Source: Candidatus Nanopelagicaceae bacterium (GTDB lineage: Bacteria; Actinomycetota; Actinomycetes; Nanopelagicales; Nanopelagicaceae). Taken from it: 5,617 bases of DNA. The stretch covers positions 1-5,617 of the forward strand of contig CANLFL010000058.1 of the NCBI GenBank assembly GCA_947489825.1, in the 5' to 3' direction. Both the position numbers and the translations under genes were made by a program. The notes beneath the pieces are model-generated. The model was not told the DNA's origin, searched no databases, and worked only from the letters and a program-made list of their open reading frames with translations. Shown piece after piece: positions 1 through 5,400 of this stretch (position 1 is the stretch's first letter; every line of letters begins with the position of its first letter).

Positions 1-863
1 GCCTTTGACTTTGTCTGGCGACCCTTTGCATTCTGTCGAACCCATTCGAGCTCTTCCGTCAGACGCTTTGCACGCTTGGCATCTTTCTGACCTTCAACTT
101 TAAGACGTGCCGACTTTGTCTCAAGGTAGGTCGAATAATTTCCTTCATATGGATATGCGCGACCGCGATCGAGCTCGAGAATCCACTCTGCGACGTTATC
201 CAAGAAATATCTATCGTGAGTGATCGCTACGACTGCGCCAGGATATTTCTGCAAGTGTTGTTCTAGCCATAAAACAGATTCAGCATCAAGGTGGTTCGTT
301 GGCTCATCAAGAAGTAAAAGATCTGGAGCTTCCAATAGAAGTTTGCAGAGCGCTACGCGGCGCTTTTCTCCACCGGACAACACGCTGACATCAGCATCCC
401 CTGGCGGACAGCGAAGTGCATCCATCGCCTGCTCAAGTTGTGAATCGATCTCCCATGCGTTGCGATGATCGAGTTGCTCTTGCAACGTTCCCATCTCAGC
501 AAGCAAGGTGTCGTAATCAGCATCTGGGCTAGACATCTCATCTGAGATCGCATTAAAGCGCGCCAACATATCCATCGTCTCGCGCACACCATCTTGCACA
601 TTCTCAAGAACGTTACGTGACTCATCAAGCTTTGGTTCCTGCAGCAAAATTCCGACTGTAAATCCTGGCGTTAGATATGCCTCGCCATTTGAAGGTTGTT
701 GAAGGCCTGCCATGATCTGCAAGACCGTCGACTTACCGGCACCGTTAGGGCCAACAACGCCGATCTTGGCACCTGGAAGGAACATCAAGGTCACATCATC
801 AAGAATGACCTTGTCACCGTGCGCTTTACGCGTCTTTTTCATTGTGTAAATGAATTCAGCCAT
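1..863 (-). CDS. ettA: EttA, energy-dependent translational throttle, ABC-F ATPase (N-terminal half; C-terminus beyond window)
   Basis: ABC-F proteins of this subfamily bind the ribosomal E site and gate the first elongation step according to ATP/ADP; they are cytosolic and have no membrane partner. The visible 287 residues start with MAEFIYTMKKTRKAHGDK and cover the first nucleotide-binding domain: Walker A GPNGAGKST at 38-46, Q-loop Gln75, signature LSGGE at 162-166, Walker B LLLLDEP ending at Pro188 with catalytic Glu187, then TNHLD, and switch His216 in ITHDRYFLD. An insertion around 95-140 matches the EttA 'arm', and the charged stretch from about 242, containing EWVRQNAKGRQTKSK, is the start of the interdomain linker that contacts tRNA. 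The EttA family is about 555 residues, so roughly half is missing at the window edge; the frame is intact throughout. The ATG at 863 is chosen because AAGGTG lies 5-7 nt upstream and the N-terminus matches the family. It is divergent from the tRNA gene. Other ABC-F members are less likely given the arm and the linker motif. Confidence 0.95.
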   Translation of the reverse strand, partial: MAEFIYTMKKTRKAHGDKVILDDVTLMFLPGAKIGVVGPNGAGKSTVLQIMAGLQQPSNGEAYLTPGFTVGILLQEPKLDESRNVLENVQDGVRETMDMLARFNAISDEMSSPDADYDTLLAEMGTLQEQLDHRNAWEIDSQLEQAMDALRCPPGDADVSVLSGGEKRRVALCKLLLEAPDLLLLDEPTNHLDAESVLWLEQHLQKYPGAVVAITHDRYFLDNVAEWILELDRGRAYPYEGNYSTYLETKSARLKVEGQKDAKRAKRLTEELEWVRQNAKGRQTKSK

Positions 864-900
864 TGTCACACCTTAATAGTTGAGCCGTTAGAATAGTAAT
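863..900 (+). promoter_or_regulatory. Possible tRNA-Arg promoter in the ettA/tRNA divergent spacer
   Basis: The 53-nt spacer between the ettA start and the tRNA must hold signals for both divergent genes. On the plus strand a TAGAAT (889-894) could be a -10 element. TTGTCA (863-868) resembles a -35, but the 20-nt spacing is too long for a standard promoter. On the minus strand TATTCT lies in the same A/T-rich patch. The elements are weak, and this is a position-based guess rather than a clear promoter. Confidence 0.25.
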
Positions 901-916
901 CAGACGACACCTGCAG

Positions 917-990
917 GCGCCTGTAGCTCAGTCGGATAGAGCACCCGCCTTCTAAGCGGGTTGTCGCAGGTTCGATTCCTGCCAGGCGCA
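917..990 (+). tRNA. tRNA-Arg (anticodon UCU, reads AGA)
   Basis: The 74-nt sequence folds into a full cloverleaf. The acceptor stem GCGCCTG (917-923) pairs perfectly with CAGGCGC (983-989), and A990 is the discriminator base. The D stem is GCTC/GAGC. The anticodon stem CCCGC/GCGGG carries loop CTTCTAA with anticodon TCT at 951-953. The variable loop has 5 nt, and the T arm GCAGG-TTCGATT-CCTGC (966-982) is canonical. The 3' CCA is not encoded (CAG follows), so it must be added after transcription. The tRNA serves AGA codons, and the gene stands alone between ettA and the pst terminator. Confidence 0.97.
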
Positions 991-1006
991 CAGAACCTCA
1001 TCAGAG

Positions 1007-1047
1007 AAAAAAAGAACGACCAGGCTGGTTGGCCTGGCCGTTCTTTT
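1007..1047 (-). terminator. Intrinsic terminator after pstS, probably bidirectional (also ends the tRNA-Arg transcript)
   Basis: The arms GAACGACCAGGC (1014-1025) and GCCTGGCCGTTC (1032-1043) enclose a 6-nt loop, and flanking A/T pairs extend the stem to about 16 bp. Read on the minus strand, the one imperfect position becomes a G-U pair and the hairpin is followed by seven T's (complement of 1007-1013), 24 nt after the pstS stop codon. Read on the plus strand, the same position is an A-C mismatch followed by TTTT, so it should also end the tRNA transcript, less strongly. It is the only strong terminator seen in the window. Confidence 0.88.
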
Positions 1048-1070
1048 CATTACCCTCGAGATTGGAAGTT

Positions 1071-2216
1071 TTATCCGAGCTTTGCTATTGCAGCTACTGC
1101 AATCTCTCGCAATTTGCCTTCGATAGGAATGAAGGCATCACTTGCACCAAGGTCTGTGCAATCACGAGAGATTATGAAGTTTGCCCACGCCTTGATTGCT
1201 GGAACGTTGGCTTTATTCTTGTAATCTGAATCTCCTAGCATGTAGCTAACGATTCCCAATGTGTATGCACCTGGCTCATTTGTAGCGTAGTCAAAGGTGA
1301 AGAATCCGGTTGCGCCAACCTTTGAAGATGCAAGAAATGCACCAGTTGCAGTCGCTGTTGGGAGGATGAAGTTTCCTGAAGCGTTAGCAATTGCTGCTGT
1401 CTTTAGGTTGTATGCCGCACCGTATGATGCTTCAGCGTAAGTAATAGAGTACTTAGTTGCAGCCGACAACTGTGAAACACCTGCAGAGAAGTTTCCACCG
1501 ACGATGCGTCCGATATTCGCAGGAGCGTTGATGTTTCCTGGGAATGATGTTGCGAAGAAGTCATTAGCTGGTTTCGTCCACAACGTTGGTGCTACACCCT
1601 TGAGCCAAGCGGTGAAGTTAGCTGAAGTACCTGACTTGTCCGCACGGAAGATTACCTTGATTGGCTGGTTTGGAAGAGTGTAAGTAACGTTCTTTGTAGT
1701 TGTGCGAAGAACGATTGGCGTTCCAGCCGCATCCTTGACAACGTCGCCGTTTCTATCCTTCTTGTAGATAACATCCTTAACTTGACGGTTGTTATCTTTT
1801 GCAATCAATGGATCGTTCCAACGTGTGATTTCACCAGCAAAAATCTTTGCTGCTGTTGTTGGAGATAAATAGAGTTGTGACTTTGCTGGAAGATTGTGAA
1901 GAATTGCAATTGGCGCAGCAACTGCTGGGATGTGTAGAAGCGTCGAGCGCGCTGTTGAATTTAGGTTTGGTGAATCTGAAAACCATACATCGCCAGTCTG
2001 GTTATCTGAAGCCGTCTTTCCAGCTCCTGAACCACCGCCGCCGTATGTGAGTGAGTGTCCTGTTGTCTTTGCAAATGGGACCTTGCACGCTTCAATGAGG
2101 AGCTGAGGGAAGCTTGCTCCTGAGCCCTGTAAATCTGCTGCCTGTGCCGCTGGTGCAATACCTACGATGAGGCCGACTGCAATTGCAACTGCACTAAACT
2201 TCTTTGAGAGTTTCAT
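1071..2216 (-). CDS. pstS: PstS, extracytoplasmic phosphate-binding protein of the Pst ABC transporter
   Basis: PstS captures inorganic phosphate outside the membrane and delivers it to PstC/PstA. The 381-residue product starts with a Sec-type signal peptide: MKLSKK, a hydrophobic core, and a likely cleavage after AQA at residue 26. Ligand motifs follow the family: GSGASFPQL at 31-39, GSGAG at 62-66, the acidic FSDSP with Asp81, the IFAGEITRWNDP block at 125-136, and RADKSGTS at 191-198, whose Arg, Ser, Gly and Thr match phosphate ligands in E. coli PstS. Two features are odd. There is no lipobox cysteine after the signal peptide, although PstS of Gram-positive bacteria is usually a lipoprotein. 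A segment of about 35 residues (about 145-180) sits between the WNDP block and the phosphate loop, where E. coli PstS has only a few residues. Cys44 and Cys353 are the only cysteines. The ATG at 2216 has AAAGG about 5 nt upstream. It is last in the pst cluster, with its own PHO box and a terminator downstream. Confidence 0.95.
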   Translation of the reverse strand: MKLSKKFSAVAIAVGLIVGIAPAAQAADLQGSGASFPQLLIEACKVPFAKTTGHSLTYGGGGSGAGKTASDNQTGDVWFSDSPNLNSTARSTLLHIPAVAAPIAILHNLPAKSQLYLSPTTAAKIFAGEITRWNDPLIAKDNNRQVKDVIYKKDRNGDVVKDAAGTPIVLRTTTKNVTYTLPNQPIKVIFRADKSGTSANFTAWLKGVAPTLWTKPANDFFATSFPGNINAPANIGRIVGGNFSAGVSQLSAATKYSITYAEASYGAAYNLKTAAIANASGNFILPTATATGAFLASSKVGATGFFTFDYATNEPGAYTLGIVSYMLGDSDYKNKANVPAIKAWANFIISRDCTDLGASDAFIPIEGKLREIAVAAIAKLG

Positions 2217-2238
2217 TCTCTACCTTTCAGATACTTCC

Positions 2239-2270
2239 CGAGGTTGGGACTCACGTGTTGTGAGGCCTCG
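2239..2270 (-). other. Stem-loop in the pstS 5' leader
   Basis: The inner arms CTCAC (2250-2254) and GTGAG (2260-2264) enclose a 5-nt loop. The outer arms CGAGG (2239-2243) and CCTCG (2266-2270) extend the stem across an asymmetric internal loop of 6 nt on one side and 1 nt on the other. In the pstS transcript it would lie just upstream of the AAAGG ribosome binding site. There is no U-run, so it is not a terminator. It could protect the mRNA 5' end or influence initiation, or have no function. Confidence 0.4.
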
Positions 2271-2303
2271 AAAGTACTGAAGGTGGGGGTCCAGATGGCT
2301 ACG

Positions 2304-2325
2304 ACTTGGTGAACAACAGTTGAAC
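2304..2325 (-). promoter_or_regulatory. Candidate PHO box (PhoP-type operator) of pstS
   Basis: On the minus strand two adjacent 11-nt units read GTTCAACTGTT (2325-2315) and GTTCACCAAGT (2314-2304). They share GTTCA-C in register, the pattern of Streptomyces PhoP direct-repeat units (GTTCACC plus 4 nt). The site lies 88 nt upstream of the pstS start, inside the pstB-pstS gap. A weak -10-like TACTTT follows at 2276-2271. Phosphate-starvation activation of pstS separately from pstCAB is inferred. Confidence 0.7.
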
Positions 2326-2351
2326 CTATCTCAAATAATTGAGGTGGCTCT

Positions 2352-3254
2352 CTAGCCGAATCTACCGGTGACGTAATCCTCAGTGCGCTTGTCACGTGGG
2401 CGAGAGAAGAGCTCATTAGTAGGTGCAACTTCAATAAGTTCACCTGGTCCACCATCTGAGAGCATAAATGCCGAATAGTCCGAAACGCGTGCAGCCTGCT
2501 GCATATTGTGCGTCACGATTACGATCGTCATTGTCTGCGATAACTCTGAGATTGTCTGCTCAATGCGGAAGGTTGATCCTGGATCGAGTGCTGAACACGG
2601 TTCATCCATAAGTAAAACCTCTGGACGCACAGCAAGAGAGCGAGCGATACAAAGGCGCTGCTGCTGACCACCGGATAGCGCACTTGCATGCTCATTGAGA
2701 CGATCTTTTGCTTCTTCCCATAAGCCTGCTCGCGTCAGACACTCTTCTAAAAGATCATCAGTTTTTGAGACCTTAAGTTGGGCCAGCTTGATGCCTGAGA
2801 GTACGTTCTGACCGATTGTCATAGAAGGGAATGGGTTTGGCTTCTGAAAGACCATTCCTACGCGAAGGCGAATCTTTGTTACATCTGTACCTGATGCGTA
2901 GATATCTTTTCCACCCAAAAGTACTTCACCAGCGAGGGCTGCAGTTGGAATGAATTCATGCATTCGGTTAAGTGTGCGAAGGAAGGTCGACTTGCCACAA
3001 CCAGATGGACCAATCAGAGCGGTGACGGTACCTGCCGCAAAATCAAGAGTCACATCTTTGAGAGCATGCTTCTTTCCAAACCAAGCATGAACGCCACGAG
3101 CCTCTAAGCCAGAACCAAGTGGCTGAGTCCCAGGTGTTTTGACCGCTCGCGCACTCGCGACGGCTGCTAGAGAGTGTGGTGTTGTCGTTGTCTTCATTTT
3201 ATCTCCTGATTGAGGTTGAGAATTCTCTTGTGGGACTTCGTCGTGAGTACTCAT
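2352..3254 (-). CDS. pstB: PstB, phosphate transporter ATP-binding protein
   Basis: PstB is the cytosolic ATPase that drives phosphate import through PstC/PstA. The 300-residue reading has all the ABC motifs: Walker A GPSGCGKST at 82-90, Q-loop Gln117 in VFQKPNPFPSM (the KPNPFP stretch is typical of PstB), signature LSGGQQQR at 193-200, Walker B VLLMDEP at 213-219 with catalytic Glu218, D-loop SALDP, and switch His249. E. coli PstB is 257 residues, and the excess is a hydrophilic, low-complexity N-terminus before LEARGVHAWFG at about 50. Two starts compete. The ATG at 3254 lies 6 nt after the pstA stop, with AAAGGG inside the end of pstA. The in-frame ATG at 3197 (codon 20) has a near-ideal AGGAG 5 nt upstream and would give 281 residues. 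The longer form is given because it fits the tight packing of the cluster, but the start is uncertain. Confidence 0.95.
   Translation of the reverse strand: MSTHDEVPQENSQPQSGDKMKTTTTPHSLAAVASARAVKTPGTQPLGSGLEARGVHAWFGKKHALKDVTLDFAAGTVTALIGPSGCGKSTFLRTLNRMHEFIPTAALAGEVLLGGKDIYASGTDVTKIRLRVGMVFQKPNPFPSMTIGQNVLSGIKLAQLKVSKTDDLLEECLTRAGLWEEAKDRLNEHASALSGGQQQRLCIARSLAVRPEVLLMDEPCSALDPGSTFRIEQTISELSQTMTIVIVTHNMQQAARVSDYSAFMLSDGGPGELIEVAPTNELFSRPRDKRTEDYVTGRFG
3198..3207 (-). promoter_or_regulatory. Strong Shine-Dalgarno for an internal pstB start
   Basis: The minus strand reads AGGAGATAAAATG, placing AGGAG 5 nt before the ATG at 3197, which is codon 20 of the longer pstB frame. It is a better ribosome binding site than the AAAGGG ahead of the ATG at 3254. 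It may mark the true start, or a second start giving two PstB forms that differ by 19 hydrophilic residues. Confidence 0.5.
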
Positions 3255-3260
3255 AATTTT

Positions 3261-4313
3261 CTACCCTTTCCTTGTCCGTGAAGAAATATATCGCGCTGCG
3301 ATAAAGAGAAGCAAAACCCAGATTAGTAAAATCAAAAGCCCTGCCCAAGTGCGTTGGCTTGATTCTTCGGTGCCACCGAGAAGGAAGGATTTCCACACAT
3401 AAAATGGAATAGAGCCCATAGGCCCTGAGACTGGATTTAAGTTCGTCGCGTCTCCGCCACCGGTCACGAGGATAATTGGCGCAGTCTCGCCCACTACGCG
3501 GGCCACGCCCAAAATGATCGCCGTTACGAGCCCACTCTTGACTGCAGGAACAACAACCATTGCAACTGTTCGCCACTGTGTTGCGCCGAGAGCTAATCCC
3601 GCTTCGCGAAGGTCGCTGGGAATCAAGAGAAGCACTTCTTCTGCGGTACGCGCCACTGTTGGAATCATTAAAATTGAAAGTGCCAGTGCGCCCATAAGTC
3701 CTGAATACGACTGCGTAATTGGATAAACAATACTCGAGAGAATAAACAGTCCTGCCACGATTGATGGGACACCAGACATAGCTTGGACTAAGAAGCGAAT
3801 TATCCCGGCAAATTTTCCGTTGATCTCGGTTAAATAGAGTGCTGTGAGAATTGAGATAGGCAAGGTAAAAATCAAAGCAAGTCCGACCATGATGAGTGTG
3901 CCAACGATTGCAGCGAGCATTCCACCCTCTGTTATTGGAGAGTTGACAGTTGCTTGAGACATATCTTGAGTAAACAATCCCCAGTGAAGGCCGCGCCAAC
4001 CTTTTGAGACCACGGTGGCCACGATGCTCACGATTGGAATTACTGCTAGAAAAATTGCAAAGCGAGAGATGCTGGTGAGTAGAGAGTCTTGAGCGGCTGG
4101 TATTCCAGCCTTGCGGTATTCAGTGATGAAAGATATTGAAACGTATGAAATGAAGAATGCAAAAACCCATCCCAATTTTCCGTTGAGGCCAGTCACAAAG
4201 AGAAGCACAACGGATGCAATTAAGGCGAGTAAAAAGCTAACGAACTTCTGACTTTTCTCTTTTTTAGTTGGAAGCCATGGCATTCCTGGCTTGACTTGGT
4301 CTGCGACTGTCAT
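3261..4313 (-). CDS. pstA: PstA, phosphate transporter permease
   Basis: PstA is one of the two membrane subunits of the Pst importer. The 350-residue product is about 50 longer than E. coli PstA (296). The excess is an N-terminal region with two extra hydrophobic helices, at about 24-42 and 47-64, joined by the short GLNGKLG turn. To my knowledge Streptomyces PstA has a similar extension, so this looks like a lineage trait rather than a fusion. Six further helices follow, at about 75-102, 120-150, 156-180, 185-203, 238-256 and 325-343. The cytoplasmic EAA loop that docks on PstB spans about 204-235 (EEVLLLIPSDLREAGLALGAT), followed by ARVVGETAPI, typical of PstA. The ATG at 4313 directly abuts the pstC stop (TAAATG), which suggests translational coupling; no close strong Shine-Dalgarno is needed or seen. 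Confidence 0.95.
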   Translation of the reverse strand: MTVADQVKPGMPWLPTKKEKSQKFVSFLLALIASVVLLFVTGLNGKLGWVFAFFISYVSISFITEYRKAGIPAAQDSLLTSISRFAIFLAVIPIVSIVATVVSKGWRGLHWGLFTQDMSQATVNSPITEGGMLAAIVGTLIMVGLALIFTLPISILTALYLTEINGKFAGIIRFLVQAMSGVPSIVAGLFILSSIVYPITQSYSGLMGALALSILMIPTVARTAEEVLLLIPSDLREAGLALGATQWRTVAMVVVPAVKSGLVTAIILGVARVVGETAPIILVTGGGDATNLNPVSGPMGSIPFYVWKSFLLGGTEESSQRTWAGLLILLIWVLLLFIAARYISSRTRKG

Positions 4314-5291
4314 TTAGCGCCCCGTCTTTCCTAAGCGATTAACTAAAAAGTTAGCGATAAAGTTGACGATAAGTGTGAGGATAAAGAGCACTAGCCCGGC
4401 CGCCATCAGCGCATTTGTCTCTTCGCGATCGGCCTCGCCGATTTTGAGAAGAATTAAGGATGCGATGTTTCCACCAGCTCCGAAGAGCATCTGCCAGTTC
4501 ACTTGGTAAACAATGTTGAGAACTGAATAAACAGCAACCGTCTCACCCATGGCTCTACCAAGCCCGAGCATCGCCCCACCAACTACGCCTCCGCGTCCAA
4601 AAGGAATCACAACGGCACGGATCATCGCCAATTTTGTGGCACCAAGTGCGTATGCAGCTTGAATGCGATCAAGTGGAGTTTGAGAGAATACTTCGCGGGA
4701 AATTGATGTACAGATCGGAATGATCATGATTGCCAACACCATGCCAGCGATAAATGGTGATCGTGTGAAAACTGGTGCTGGTACATCAAAGATTGGAATC
4801 CATCCCAAATATTTATTGAGCAACTTCGCCCAGTACTCCACACTCGGCATCATCACCAAGAATCCCCAAAGGCCAAAGAGGATTGATGGGAAGGCTGCCA
4901 TTAAATCGATTACTGAGATGAGAATGGATCTGATTTTGCGTCCTGCGTAAAATTCAAGGAAGAGAGCGGTTAGAACTGCGATCGGAACACCAACAAATAC
5001 AGCAATGGTTGCCGACATAATCGTTCCAACCAACATGGCAGCTAGTCCATAGTTTTGTTCAACAACATTTCCTGTTTCATCTTCGACAACAGACCAATCC
5101 GAACTTGTGAGTAGTCCAAAGCCCTCTAGACGCAATACTTCATATCCTCTAAATGTAAGGAAGGAGAGAATCAATCCTAGAATAATGAGTGATGACAAAC
5201 CTCCACTCGTAACGATGACTCGAAAGAGTTGGTCTGATTTGCGAGGCTTGGTAACGAGCTCGCGTGGGGCTGGAATAAGAGTGTTGCTCAC
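4314..5291 (-). CDS. pstC: PstC, phosphate transporter permease
   Basis: PstC pairs with PstA to form the phosphate channel. The 325-residue length is normal for the family. Hydrophobic helices are visible at about 29-47, 81-112, 120-148, 180-198, 233-250 and 289-318. After the first helix comes an outside loop (SSDWSVVEDETGNVVEQNYG) of the kind usual in PstC. The EAA loop lies at about 199-230 (REVFSQTPLDRIQAAYALGATK), followed by GLGRAMGETVAV, the PstC form of the conserved block. The start is GTG at 5291; a stop codon 6 codons upstream in frame rules out a longer form, and no good ATG lies just downstream. No Shine-Dalgarno is evident before the GTG. It is the first gene of the pst cluster, preceded by a PHO box and divergent from orn. 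Confidence 0.95.
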   Translation of the reverse strand: MSNTLIPAPRELVTKPRKSDQLFRVIVTSGGLSSLIILGLILSFLTFRGYEVLRLEGFGLLTSSDWSVVEDETGNVVEQNYGLAAMLVGTIMSATIAVFVGVPIAVLTALFLEFYAGRKIRSILISVIDLMAAFPSILFGLWGFLVMMPSVEYWAKLLNKYLGWIPIFDVPAPVFTRSPFIAGMVLAIMIIPICTSISREVFSQTPLDRIQAAYALGATKLAMIRAVVIPFGRGGVVGGAMLGLGRAMGETVAVYSVLNIVYQVNWQMLFGAGGNIASLILLKIGEADREETNALMAAGLVLFILTLIVNFIANFLVNRLGKTGR

Positions 5292-5330
5292 GCGGGAATC
5301 TTGTCGCTAGTCCGCAGAGTAAGCGAGGCT

Positions 5331-5352
5331 ACAAGGTGAACAGAAGGTGAAC
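5331..5352 (-). promoter_or_regulatory. Candidate PHO box (PhoP-type operator) upstream of pstC
   Basis: On the minus strand two adjacent 11-nt units, GTTCACCTTCT (5352-5342) and GTTCACCTTGT (5341-5331), match each other at 10 of 11 positions. Both begin with the GTTCACC core of the Streptomyces PHO box. The 11 nt just upstream, ATTCAGGATGA (5363-5353), keep TTCA in register and may be a degenerate third unit. The site lies 40-61 nt upstream of the pstC GTG, where an activator of the pst cluster should bind. The binding protein is inferred; it is not in the window. Confidence 0.8.
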
Positions 5353-5362
5353 TCATCCTGAA

Positions 5363-5393
5363 TTCACGCTCATGAGCGCTAACCCCCTAAACT
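5363..5393 (+). promoter_or_regulatory. Candidate promoter of orn, leaderless arrangement
   Basis: TAAACT at 5388-5393 fits an actinobacterial -10 (TAnnnT) and ends 7 nt before the orn ATG, so transcription would begin at or next to the start codon. TTCACG (5363-5368) is a possible -35 with 19-nt spacing. No Shine-Dalgarno is present before the ATG, as expected for a leaderless message. The perfect palindrome CGCTCATGAGCG (5367-5378) sits between the two elements. Confidence 0.45.
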
Positions 5394-5400
5394 GCGCGAT

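Noticed and set aside
220..896. Short open frames on both strands over the ettA region
   Set aside because: The region is continuously coding for EttA on the minus strand with every ABC motif in place; the others are shadows without conserved features.
2326..2351. Small inverted repeat CTCAA-TTAT-TTGAG after the pstB stop as a possible terminator
   Set aside because: The stem is only 5 A/T-rich base pairs with no U-run, too weak for a terminator; read-through from pstB into pstS is likely.
3199..3999. A 266-codon open frame on the same strand as pstA, shifted by one base
   Set aside because: Its codons end on the second position of pstA codons. That position is mostly T or C in a membrane protein, so stops (which end in A or G) are rare. 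The translation is rich in Ser, Arg, Asn and Tyr with no recognisable domain, while the pstA frame is fully convincing.
3261..4313. PstA N-terminal extension as a novel fusion
   Set aside because: The two extra helices match what I recall of Streptomyces-type PstA, so this is a lineage form of the permease rather than a new domain arrangement.
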